Positions 8,595-15,791 of a stretch of 42,417 nucleotides of DNA are shown here, in pieces. The stretch lies in NCBI GenBank assembly GCA_023459215.1, contig JAEWVF010000069.1, positions 1-42,417 on the forward strand, given 5' to 3'. Made by a program: the position numbers and the translations under genes. Numbering within the stretch: the stretch's first letter is position 1; every line of letters starts with the position of its first letter. The notes under the pieces are model-generated. The model had not been told where the DNA came from. It did not search any database and saw only the letters and a list, made by a program, of their open reading frames with translations. Source of the stretch: Chloroflexota bacterium (lineage in GTDB: Bacteria > Chloroflexota > Anaerolineae > Anaerolineales > Villigracilaceae).

Positions 8595-10757
8595 ATGAAA
8601 TTTCAATCGAAAATCCCTAACCATTTTGACCTGCCGCGCCGGATTGGCCGCTTGAGCGAAATGGCTTATAACCTGTGGTGGGTTTGGAATCCCGTTGCCC
8701 AGCGTTTGTTCAATCGCATTGACAATGCGCTCTGGGAACGTGTCAACCATAACCCAATCCTTTTCCTGCGCCAGATCGAGCGCAGCGTACTCAATGCCGC
8801 CGCACAGGATACCAATTACCTCGAGCTGTATGATCGTGTTTTCAAAGATTTTGATGCCTATCTGAACAGCGAAGACACCTGGTATGCCAGTGAGCATTCC
8901 AAACAAGGGGCGCAGCAGGGCATCGCCTACTTCTCGATGGAATTTGGCCTGCACGAAACCCTGCCGATTTATTCGGGCGGCCTGGGTGTGCTGGCCGGCG
9001 ACCACCTCAAGGAATCTTCCGATCTTGGCCTGCCGCTGGCGGGCGTCGGCTTGCTCTACACGGAGGGTTATTTCTCCCAGCGCATTACCGAAGATGGTTG
9101 GCAGGAAGCCGTCAATAACCCGCTCGATTTCGATGCCCTGCCGCTGCTGCCGGTCCTGCGCGAGGACGGTTCTCCGCTGACCTTCAGCGTGGAATTCCCC
9201 GATGGGCCGGCTGTGGGCCGCATCTGGGAAGTGCGCGTTGGGCGGACTCCCCTTTACCTGCTCGACACCAATATCGATATCAACCCGCCGATGACGCGCC
9301 AGTTGACCACCCGCCTGTACTGGTCGGACATCAATTTGCGCATCATGCAGGAAATCCTGCTCGGCGTCGGCGGCGTTCGCGCGCTGCGCAGCCTGGGTAT
9401 CACTCCGACGGTTTGGCACATGAATGAAGGTCATGCCGCATTCCTGACCCTCGAACGCGCCCGCGAACAGGTTTTGCTGGGCCAGTCTTTCGAGGTTGCC
9501 CTGGCCGAAACCCGCAAGAATAATATTTTCACCACCCATACCCCGGTTCCGGCGGGCAATGATGAATTCCCGCTCTGGCTGGTCGATAAGTACCTTTCGT
9601 TCTTCTGGCCGGAATTGGGCTTGAGCCGCGACCAGTTTGTCGACTTGGCCCGCCATCAGCAGAGCTGGGGCGAGACCTTCAGCGTCGGCGTGCTGGCTTT
9701 GCGCCATTCCGCCATGCACAATGCTGTTTCCGAACTGCATGGTCATGTCTCGCGCCGCATGTGGCATCCGCTCTGGCCCGACCGCAATGTGGATGATGTC
9801 CCGATCACTTATGTCACCAACGGCGTTCACACCGGCACCTGGATGGCACGCCGCATCCGCGTGCTGTATGACAAATATTTCGGGCCGAATTGGTACGAGC
9901 ACATCGACGATCTCGAAATGTGGGAAAAGATGGATATGATTCCGCCTCAGGAACTCTGGGCGGTGCGCAACCATCTCAAGCGCAAGCTGACCTTCTATAT
10001 GCAGGAACGCGCCCGCAAGCGCTGGATGAAGGGTGGTTTCCACCCCGTCCAGGTGATTGCTGGCGGCGCCATTCTCGATCCGTATGTTCTGACCATCGGC
10101 TTTGCCCGCCGTTTTGCGACCTACAAGCGCGCCGGGTTGGCCCTCAGCCAGTTTGACCGCCTGCTTGAGATGATTAACCAGCCCAACCGGCCGGTTCAAA
10201 TCCTGTTTGCGGGTAAATCCCACCCTGCCGACGAGCCTGGCAAGGCACTTATTCAGGAAGTGTATCGCAAGGTTAAGCTGGCCGAGAATGGCGGACGCAT
10301 CGTTTTCCTCGAAGATTACGATATGAACCTGGCCCGTTACCTGGTGCAGGGCGTCGACGTTTGGATGAATACGCCTCGCCGTCCCAACGAAGCCAGCGGT
10401 ACCTCCGGCATGAAAGCGGCCATCAATGGCGGTATCAATTTCTCCATCCTGGATGGCTGGTGGCGTGAGGCTTATAATGGCGATAACGGCTGGGCGATTG
10501 GCCGCGATGCCGAGTTGGACGAACAGGTTCAGGATGAATCGGATGCCGAAAGCCTGTACACCACGCTCGAAAAAGAGATTATCCCGCTTTACTATGAGCA
10601 TCGCGATGCGAACGATGTCCCCGTCAAGTGGGTGGAGCGCTCCAAAGAATCGATGCGCACCATTACGCCTCAGTTCAGTACCCGGCGCATGGTCAAGGAA
10701 TACACCGAGAAGTTATACATTCCGTGTATGCCACAACCTGCCAAAAGCAAAAAGTAA
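8595..10757 (+). CDS. glgP: Alpha-glucan (glycogen/maltodextrin) phosphorylase, GT35
   Basis: The 720-residue enzyme releases glucose-1-phosphate from alpha-1,4-glucans using PLP. It begins with the DUF3417 segment (DLPRRIGRLSEMAYNLWWVWNP), then FSMEFGLHETLPIYSGGLGVLAGDH, and has the PLP site EASGTSGMKAAINGG with Lys607. This combination marks the alpha-glucan phosphorylase subgroup found in thermophiles and many anaerobes, shorter than the E. coli/muscle type. The frame is open from 8544, but the ATG at 8595 has AAGGAAAAT directly upstream and aligns with the family start. It stands alone: no glycogen synthase or debranching gene is adjacent, and a strong hairpin follows it. Confidence 0.93.
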   Translation: MKFQSKIPNHFDLPRRIGRLSEMAYNLWWVWNPVAQRLFNRIDNALWERVNHNPILFLRQIERSVLNAAAQDTNYLELYDRVFKDFDAYLNSEDTWYASEHSKQGAQQGIAYFSMEFGLHETLPIYSGGLGVLAGDHLKESSDLGLPLAGVGLLYTEGYFSQRITEDGWQEAVNNPLDFDALPLLPVLREDGSPLTFSVEFPDGPAVGRIWEVRVGRTPLYLLDTNIDINPPMTRQLTTRLYWSDINLRIMQEILLGVGGVRALRSLGITPTVWHMNEGHAAFLTLERAREQVLLGQSFEVALAETRKNNIFTTHTPVPAGNDEFPLWLVDKYLSFFWPELGLSRDQFVDLARHQQSWGETFSVGVLALRHSAMHNAVSELHGHVSRRMWHPLWPDRNVDDVPITYVTNGVHTGTWMARRIRVLYDKYFGPNWYEHIDDLEMWEKMDMIPPQELWAVRNHLKRKLTFYMQERARKRWMKGGFHPVQVIAGGAILDPYVLTIGFARRFATYKRAGLALSQFDRLLEMINQPNRPVQILFAGKSHPADEPGKALIQEVYRKVKLAENGGRIVFLEDYDMNLARYLVQGVDVWMNTPRRPNEASGTSGMKAAINGGINFSILDGWWREAYNGDNGWAIGRDAELDEQVQDESDAESLYTTLEKEIIPLYYEHRDANDVPVKWVERSKESMRTITPQFSTRRMVKEYTEKLYIPCMPQPAKSKK

Positions 10758-10763
10758 GAAGTC

Positions 10764-10788
10764 CGGGGCGCAGAAAACCTGCGCCCCG
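10764..10788 (+). terminator. Hairpin after glgP, probable terminator
   Basis: A perfect 10-bp stem (CGGGGCGCAG at 10764-10773, complement at 10779-10788) with a 5-nt AAAAC loop begins 6 bases after the glgP stop. The following tract is TTGATTT, only moderately T-rich, so some read-through into the UPF0316 gene is possible. Confidence 0.6.
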
Positions 10789-10812
10789 TTGATTTAACCA
10801 ACAGGAGTAAAA

Positions 10813-11343
10813 ATGTTTGAAGTTTTTCTTTCCCCGGCTGCTTGGCTGGGCGCTTTATCCATCTTTGGTTTGCGCGTTGTCGATATGAGTCTCGATACCC
10901 TGCGCATGTTGTTCGTTGTGCGCGGGCGCAAGTTGATTGCCTGGTTCCTGGGATTTTTCCAGTCGGTTGTTTTCGTGATTGCGATTACTTCGGTGTTGAA
11001 CAACCTCGACAATCCGCTCAATGTGATTGGTTATGCGGCGGGGTTTGCCAGTGGCAATGTGATTGGTATGCTCATCGAGGAGAAACTGGCGATTGGCCAC
11101 ATTCACCTGCGTATCATCAGCCCGCGCCTGGGGGTTGCCCTCTCCCAGATTTTGCGTGATGCCGGTTACGGTGTGACCGAGATTGCTGCACGCGGCAAGG
11201 ATGGCATGGTCAGTATGTTGAGCGTTTCTGTTCTGCGCAAGGATGTCAGCCATGTGCAGAAGATTGTTTATGAAAAAGACCCCGAAGCCTTTGTTACCTC
11301 CGAAGATGTTCGCCCCCTGCGGCGCGGATTCTGGCGGTCTTAG
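10813..11343 (+). CDS. UPF0316 membrane protein (DUF5698/DUF2179)
   Basis: The 176-residue protein has three hydrophobic segments in the first 80 residues (about 9-27, 40-60 and 66-84), with the family-typical RVVDMSLDTLRMLFVVRGRK between the first two. A soluble C-terminal DUF2179 domain (about 95-165) follows, an alpha/beta fold found in several membrane proteins and suspected to bind a small ligand. The biochemical role of UPF0316 is not established. CAGGAG lies 8 bases before the ATG. The rhodanese gene starts 3 bases after its stop, so the two are very likely co-transcribed and translationally coupled. Confidence 0.85.
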   Translation: MFEVFLSPAAWLGALSIFGLRVVDMSLDTLRMLFVVRGRKLIAWFLGFFQSVVFVIAITSVLNNLDNPLNVIGYAAGFASGNVIGMLIEEKLAIGHIHLRIISPRLGVALSQILRDAGYGVTEIAARGKDGMVSMLSVSVLRKDVSHVQKIVYEKDPEAFVTSEDVRPLRRGFWRS

Positions 11344-11346
11344 CCT

Positions 11347-11703
11347 ATGCTCGGTCCTGACGATTATCCCGAAATCAGCCCCCAGACGTTGGCCGAGAAA
11401 TTGGCGGCCAACGCCGATTTTCACATTATTGATGTTCGTGAACGCTGGGAGTTGGATTATGCCCAACTCCGTCATCCGCGTGTGCTTGCGATTCCGATGA
11501 GTCAGATGGCGCGCGAGCGCGAACAGGCCTTCCCTGCCGAGCTACGCGCCCAGGAAACGGAGTTTGTGGTCATGTGCCATCACGGGGTGCGCTCGATGCA
11601 GGTAACGCAATGGATGCGCAACCTGGGCTGGAAGAATGTCTTCAGCCTGGCTGGCGGCATCGATGCCTACTATCAAATTGATCCTTCGGTGGGAAGATAT
11701 TAG
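11347..11703 (+). CDS. Single-domain rhodanese-like sulfurtransferase
   Basis: The 118-residue protein is one rhodanese domain: LAANADFHIIDVRERWELDYA near the start, then the active-site loop CHHGVR with Cys77, and LAGGIDAY near the end. Such proteins carry a persulfide on the loop Cys and pass sulfur to acceptors such as thiosulfate/cyanide, MoaD-like proteins or thiols; the acceptor is unknown here. The start is 3 bases from the stop of the UPF0316 gene. Its TAG overlaps the stop codon of the convergent glycosyltransferase gene by 4 bases (11700-11703), so no terminator separates them. Confidence 0.9.
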   Translation: MLGPDDYPEISPQTLAEKLAANADFHIIDVRERWELDYAQLRHPRVLAIPMSQMAREREQAFPAELRAQETEFVVMCHHGVRSMQVTQWMRNLGWKNVFSLAGGIDAYYQIDPSVGRY

Positions 11704-12452
11704 CGGAACGGAACCCGGCCAGCTTTACCGAGGCGGTGCAAATCGCGGTAGTTCCAACGCACCTGCCAGACCCGGAAGGCGGCTTCCAACTGGATTTTGA
11801 GCGACATCTTTGATTTGCCCCAGCGTCGGTCGGCAAAATAAATCGGCACCTGGGCGAACTGGTATCCCAGGCAGTAGGCCATGTAGGCCATTTCTACCAG
11901 GAAAATGTACCCACTCGATTGAATCCGTTCAAGCGGCATGCCGCGCAGGGTTTCAACCCGCCAAAAACGATAACCGGTGGTTACATCGCGCAGCGGGAAT
12001 CCCAGGATGGTGCGCGCGTAGAAATTTCCAAACGCGGAAAGCCACTTGCGCCAAATCGGCCAGCGTTCATCGACGCTGCCGCCTTGGACGTAACGCGAAC
12101 CGAGGGCTACATCGGCCCCGGCCTGTATGGCAGCGGTCATCTCGACCAGGCGCTGGGGATCGTGGGAAAAGTCTGCATCCATCTGAACGATGGCTTCCCC
12201 ACCTTCGTCGATAACCTGGCGGATGCCATCCAAGTAGGCAGTGCGCAGGCCCATCTTGCCGGGCCGGTGCAAGACTTTGATTTTCCCAGGGTGTTCCGTT
12301 GCCAGTTTTTCGGCAATCTGTCCAGTCCCATCCGGGCTGTTATCGTCAACGACCAGCAAGCGCAAATCGAGCGGAAGCGCAAATAAAGCGGAGACCAGCT
12401 CAGGCAGGTTCTCCGCTTCGTTATAAGTTGGCAGAATGATGGTGGTGCGCAA
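11700..12452 (-). CDS. GT2 polyprenol-phosphate mannosyltransferase-like enzyme
   Basis: The 250-residue protein closely follows dolichol-phosphate mannose synthases (DPM1/Ppm1 catalytic domain): LPTYNEAENL (7-16), VVDDNSPDGTG (34-44), and QMDADFSHDP (90-99), whose DAD binds the metal and nucleotide sugar. TGYRFWR and YIFLVEM are also family segments. It likely transfers mannose or glucose from a nucleotide sugar to a polyprenyl phosphate at the inner face of the membrane. No C-terminal transmembrane segments are present, so it is the soluble type. The start is TTG at 12452 with AGGA upstream, 7 bases after the response-regulator stop, so it is the last gene of that operon. Confidence 0.9.
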   Translation of the reverse strand: MRTTIILPTYNEAENLPELVSALFALPLDLRLLVVDDNSPDGTGQIAEKLATEHPGKIKVLHRPGKMGLRTAYLDGIRQVIDEGGEAIVQMDADFSHDPQRLVEMTAAIQAGADVALGSRYVQGGSVDERWPIWRKWLSAFGNFYARTILGFPLRDVTTGYRFWRVETLRGMPLERIQSSGYIFLVEMAYMAYCLGYQFAQVPIYFADRRWGKSKMSLKIQLEAAFRVWQVRWNYRDLHRLGKAGRVPFR

Positions 12453-12459
12453 AATATTC

Positions 12460-13314
12460 CTACTTGCTTGCGGCGGATAAAGCTTTCTTTAAATCATCCA
12501 CAGTCGCAAATTTCTTGTTTGAGATATTCAGGGCGCCGATCTTCACCGCGAGCCGGTCTTTGCGCGAGGCAACCTGGTCGCGATCCTTGATCGGGTAGAA
12601 GTAGTCGAGCGATTGTTCGAGCCGGGTACGGATGCGCTCTTCCATCATCGTTAGCAGGCCGGGGTCCAGAATCAGCACGAAATCGGTAGCGGACAGGTGG
12701 CCCAAGAAATCTTCGGCTGCGCCCGCCTCGCGCATGGCGTTTTGCAGCATCAGGCTGACAGCGCGCATAACATCGTCGGATGCGACGAAGCCGTAATGGT
12801 CGCGGAAAGTATCCAGGTTTTCGAGCGAAACAACCATCAGGCCGTTGTGCCGGCCAGCGATGCACTGCGAAAACTTCTCGCCAACCAAATCGCCTTCAGG
12901 CAGGCCGGTCACGGGGTTGGTCAGGGTATCCTGCTGGGTGCGGCGCAGGGAGTTCCTGACGCGCAAACGCAGTTCCTGAACATCGAACGGTTTGGTGATG
13001 TAATCATCTGCGCCGAGTTCGAGACCATGCAAGCGGTCAGAACGGTCGCGCTTTTCGGTCAGGAAGATGATCGGGATGGCGTTGGTTTTGCGGTCAGAGC
13101 GCAGGCGGCGGGCAACTTCATAGCCGTCAATATCCGGCAAGCGAATATCGAGGATAATCAGGTCGGGCCGGGCGGTTAAGGCAGCGCGGACGCCATCTTC
13201 TCCCCAGTTGACGGTAAATACCTCGTACCCTTGCACGCGGAAATACGCGTTGAGCATATCGGCGACATCGAGGTCGTCCTCAACAATCAGGATTTTGGAT
13301 TTTTCTTCTGCCAC
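12460..13314 (-). CDS. Response regulator with degenerate GGDEF-like output domain
   Basis: The 284-residue protein has a CheY-type receiver domain (about 7-120) with acidic pair Asp13/Asp14, phosphoacceptor Asp56 in ILDIRLPD, the switch Thr in FLTEK and Lys108 in TKPF. A second domain (about 129-284) starts with LTNPVTGLPEGD, the usual opening of GGDEF cyclases (DPLTGLPNR), but the catalytic GGDEF loop is replaced by SATDF. It therefore probably does not make cyclic di-GMP and may act as a binding or dimerisation module. The start is GTG at 13314 with GAGG five bases before it. No histidine kinase gene is near. It follows the roadblock/V4R genes after a strong hairpin. Confidence 0.85.
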   Translation of the reverse strand: MAEEKSKILIVEDDLDVADMLNAYFRVQGYEVFTVNWGEDGVRAALTARPDLIILDIRLPDIDGYEVARRLRSDRKTNAIPIIFLTEKRDRSDRLHGLELGADDYITKPFDVQELRLRVRNSLRRTQQDTLTNPVTGLPEGDLVGEKFSQCIAGRHNGLMVVSLENLDTFRDHYGFVASDDVMRAVSLMLQNAMREAGAAEDFLGHLSATDFVLILDPGLLTMMEERIRTRLEQSLDYFYPIKDRDQVASRKDRLAVKIGALNISNKKFATVDDLKKALSAASK

Positions 13315-13349
13315 AGCGGCCTCACCAAAGGCTAGGGATAGGGTTTTTA

Positions 13350-13387
13350 CAGATAAAAATGGCTCACAACTGGGCCATTTTTATCTG
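13350..13387 (-). terminator. Perfect 14-bp hairpin between V4R and response-regulator genes
   Basis: CAGATAAAAATGGC (13350-13363) is exactly complementary to 13374-13387, with a 10-nt loop. On the minus strand it lies 17 bases after the V4R stop and 35 bases before the GTG of the response regulator. The stem ends in CCATTTTTATCTG, giving a T-rich 3' arm and no long T-run after it. It may be a partial terminator or an mRNA-processing hairpin that separates expression of the two halves of the cluster. Confidence 0.6.
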
Positions 13388-13404
13388 GTGTGATTAATTG
13401 TAGG

Positions 13405-14040
13405 TTAGGCAATCGGTTCTTTTTGGATGATAAACTCGCAAACATCATCACCCAGAGCAATACAGCGTGATTCGTTTACGCGGAATTCGTTGCCGCCCGA
13501 AACCCACTTCAGGCCTTCCTGCAACAAGCCCACAGCAATGAAGCAGACCGGTTTGTCGACTCCGCTGCGGCCCTGGCAAACCGGGCACTTATGGATGGTG
13601 TAAACGAACTCGTTTTCGCGTTCTTCAACGGTGCTGTGCTGGTCAGAAACCTGGCTGAAAATCTTGGCCATGGCCGGAATGCCGATGCGCATTTTAGCCT
13701 GTAAGGGCAAAACCTTGAAAGCCAGATCGCCTGCGCCTGCCAGTGCGCCGAAGTTGCGCAGGGCATCAGCAAAGGTCGCGCGACCGGCGCGCAGAGCCAA
13801 GCCACGCCCACCGCGCGGCCCGTACATCTCTTCTAGCGCGACATTGATGGAAGAAACATCGGCGAAATCGAATTGCTTTTCGAGGTTATCCGGGGGATAA
13901 CTGTCAATGTATTCGTTTAGGCCTGCCAGATTAAGAATGGCATTCAACCCATTCTTGCCCATCACTTCTTCAAGGGCTTTTATGATAATCAGGCCAAACT
14001 TATTGGGGTAGTAAAGTCCTGCTTTTTCAATCGGGCTCAT
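13405..14040 (-). CDS. V4R-type domain protein with conserved cysteines
   Basis: The 211-residue protein ends in a pattern typical of V4R (4-vinyl reductase-like) domains: Cys152-x2-Cys155-x10-Cys166, then Cys193-x7-Cys201 in CIALGDDVCEFI. These may bind zinc or a hydrophobic ligand; V4R domains act as small-molecule sensors in several bacterial regulators. The N-terminal half (1-130) is helical with no further motif I recognise. No signal peptide or membrane segment is visible. The ATG has GGAG upstream and lies 13 bases after the roadblock gene, so the two form an operon and may form a complex. Its role is inferred only from this pairing. Confidence 0.7.
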   Translation of the reverse strand: MSPIEKAGLYYPNKFGLIIIKALEEVMGKNGLNAILNLAGLNEYIDSYPPDNLEKQFDFADVSSINVALEEMYGPRGGRGLALRAGRATFADALRNFGALAGAGDLAFKVLPLQAKMRIGIPAMAKIFSQVSDQHSTVEERENEFVYTIHKCPVCQGRSGVDKPVCFIAVGLLQEGLKWVSGGNEFRVNESRCIALGDDVCEFIIQKEPIA

Positions 14041-14053
14041 AACAGTCTCCGCC

Positions 14054-14425
14054 TTAGATGAGTTTTTCCAGGTCTTCGGTAGCCCGGCGCATATCCAGGA
14101 AAATCAAGCCAAGCCTGGCTTGTTCGCGAGCAAGGGCTGTCAACACAGCCTCTTCGCCTACAGACACTAGAATAACATAACCTTTTTCGCCTTTGATATA
14201 GACCTGCTCGAGCGAACCACGTCCTAATTCAGATGCAATTCGTTCACCCAGTGAAAGCATTGCCGCTGACATCGCGGAAACACGGTCTTCTTCAACACCT
14301 TGAGGGAGAGCGGATGCAATGATCAAGCCATCTACGCTTACGATCGCCGATGCTTCAATGTCTGGGGACGACGCTTGCAATTGTCGCAGTCGGTCCACCA
14401 TTTGTTGAGTACGAGACTTGGACAA
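14054..14425 (-). CDS. Roadblock/LC7-domain protein (MglB-like)
   Basis: The 123-residue protein is one roadblock/LC7 domain: helix 1 (MVDRLRQLQASSPDIEA), strand pair SAIVSVDGLIIASALP, helix with ISAMSAAMLSLGERI-type pattern (VSAMSAAMLSLGERIASELG) and strands YIKGEKGYVILVSVGEEAVLTALA. Bacterial members act as regulators or partners of small GTPases (as MglB for MglA) or as scaffolds in signalling. No MglA-like GTPase is in the window. The start is TTG at 14425 with GGAGGG seven bases upstream, which fixes the start. It is the first gene of the operon and lies about 105 bases after a well-formed extended -10 promoter. Confidence 0.88.
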   Translation of the reverse strand: MSKSRTQQMVDRLRQLQASSPDIEASAIVSVDGLIIASALPQGVEEDRVSAMSAAMLSLGERIASELGRGSLEQVYIKGEKGYVILVSVGEEAVLTALAREQARLGLIFLDMRRATEDLEKLI

Positions 14426-14537
14426 GACGACCCTCCTAACAAGAGTATTTTCTTTTCAAAAGTGGATTATCTAAACAATTCAATACCCGTTACTTTAGCA
14501 CAGCGAGTATGGTGTGTCAAGTTGCAACGACTTTTTA

Positions 14538-14546
14538 ATTATAGCA
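14538..14546 (-). promoter_or_regulatory. Extended -10 promoter of the roadblock/V4R operon
   Basis: Reading the minus strand, 14546-14538 is TGCTATAAT, an exact extended -10 box. No good -35 hexamer lies at the usual distance, which extended -10 promoters tolerate. Transcription would begin near 14531, about 105 bases before the roadblock start. Confidence 0.55.
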
Positions 14547-14562
14547 TGATACTTACAAAGAG

Positions 14563-14594
14563 TTTACATTTTCAGCAAAAAAGGAATGTATAAT
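14563..14594 (+). promoter_or_regulatory. Candidate promoter of the L,D-transpeptidase gene
   Basis: TATAAT at 14589-14594 is a consensus -10 box. TTTACA (14563-14568) is the nearest -35-like hexamer, but the 20-base spacer is long. The start would lie near 14601, giving a leader of only about 21 bases before the ATG at 14622. Confidence 0.45.
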
Positions 14595-14621
14595 TTGCCC
14601 ACCCTGATAATGGTATGAACT

Positions 14622-15788
14622 ATGAAAATAACCCATCTTTTTTTCCTGACTGCCAGCTTACTTTTTAGCCTTTTGTCTTTCCAGCCGGCGGCTGCCCAAA
14701 ATCCAGTGAGCGTTGAAGAGGATGATGGCGGTGTTCTGTGCGCGGCGGATGTGTACCTGATTGATCCCGGCGATTGTTTGCCGCTCGGCCCATCCCAGAC
14801 TCTGACCGAACTGGCCCGCCAGGGATTCCCGCGCCAGTCCATGCCGCTGGCGGCACTCAAACGCGATGATACCCTGGCCCAAGTGCCTTTCCTTTACTAC
14901 AAGATCACAGAATACACCACCAACACCTATTCCAGCCTGGATGGGGCCATCAACAAAGCCGGCCCCCTGCGCCAGATTGGGCCGGGTGATCTGATTTACC
15001 TGACCTACATCGATGTCGAAGAGACCGACCGCGGAACTTACTTCCTGCTGCCCTCGGGGGAGTGGATGCCCGGTGACGGAACGCGCGTTTCGACCCCCAA
15101 CCTGTTCCAGGGCCTGGAATTTGTCAGCACGCCGCGCACGGCCTTCGGCTGGCTGGTTTTTGGCACCGATGTGCTCGCCAGCCCCGGTTACGCCTACGGT
15201 ATCCCGGTGGTCAAGACGCTGCCCAAGCACGCCCTGGTGCAGGTTTATAACGCGATTAATGTCGAAGGCGAAGAATGGCTGCTGATTGGCCCGGATGAGT
15301 GGGTTCCTGCCCGTCAGGTTGGCGTGGTTTTCCCAAACACCACCCCGCCGCCGGGTGTGACCAATGGCCGCTGGATCGATGTCGATTTGGCCGAGCAAAC
15401 CCTGGCCGTGTACGAGAACCACCAGTTGGTTTTTGCCAGCCTGATTGCAACCGGGATGGAACCTTATTGGACGCGGCCCGGCCTGTTCCAGATTTACCAG
15501 ATGAAAGAAACAGAAAATATGAGCGGCGCTTTCGAAGCCGACCGCTCAGATTATTATTACCTGGAAAATGTGCCCTATACCCTCTATTTTGACAAGGCTC
15601 GCGCCATTCACGGGGCTTACTGGCGCACTTCGCTTGGCTTTGAACAATCCCACGGTTGTGTTAACATGTCGATTGGCGACGCAGCCTGGGTTTTCCGCTG
15701 GGCCAAGGAAGGCGACTGGGTCTACGTCCATGATCGAACTGGAAAAACACCCAGCGACCCTGAAATCTACGGCGATGGCGGCGCGTGA
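14622..15788 (+). CDS. Secreted YkuD-family L,D-transpeptidase
   Basis: The 388-residue protein has a Sec signal peptide (hydrophobic 5-20, cleavage probably after AAA at 25-26) and a C-terminal YkuD catalytic domain (about 250-380). The catalytic motif is visible as His330 in AIHGAYW and Cys346 in SHGCVNM. These enzymes form 3-3 cross-links in peptidoglycan or attach proteins to it, outside the membrane. The middle (about 50-240) has two similar stretches of beta-type sequence that may be wall-binding repeats. No clear Shine-Dalgarno sequence precedes the ATG and the leader is short. It converges on the ABC-transporter gene with a 3-base gap. Confidence 0.9.
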   Translation: MKITHLFFLTASLLFSLLSFQPAAAQNPVSVEEDDGGVLCAADVYLIDPGDCLPLGPSQTLTELARQGFPRQSMPLAALKRDDTLAQVPFLYYKITEYTTNTYSSLDGAINKAGPLRQIGPGDLIYLTYIDVEETDRGTYFLLPSGEWMPGDGTRVSTPNLFQGLEFVSTPRTAFGWLVFGTDVLASPGYAYGIPVVKTLPKHALVQVYNAINVEGEEWLLIGPDEWVPARQVGVVFPNTTPPPGVTNGRWIDVDLAEQTLAVYENHQLVFASLIATGMEPYWTRPGLFQIYQMKETENMSGAFEADRSDYYYLENVPYTLYFDKARAIHGAYWRTSLGFEQSHGCVNMSIGDAAWVFRWAKEGDWVYVHDRTGKTPSDPEIYGDGGA

Positions 15789-15791
15789 CGC

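Noticed and set aside
8562..10601. A 679-codon open frame on the minus strand opposite the phosphorylase gene
   Set aside because: The plus strand encodes a complete phosphorylase with its PLP site; the antisense frame is a by-product of the codon bias and has no family match or start signal.
12460..13314. Active diguanylate cyclase
   Set aside because: The GGDEF loop is replaced by SATDF, and the catalytic Gly and Glu residues are missing.
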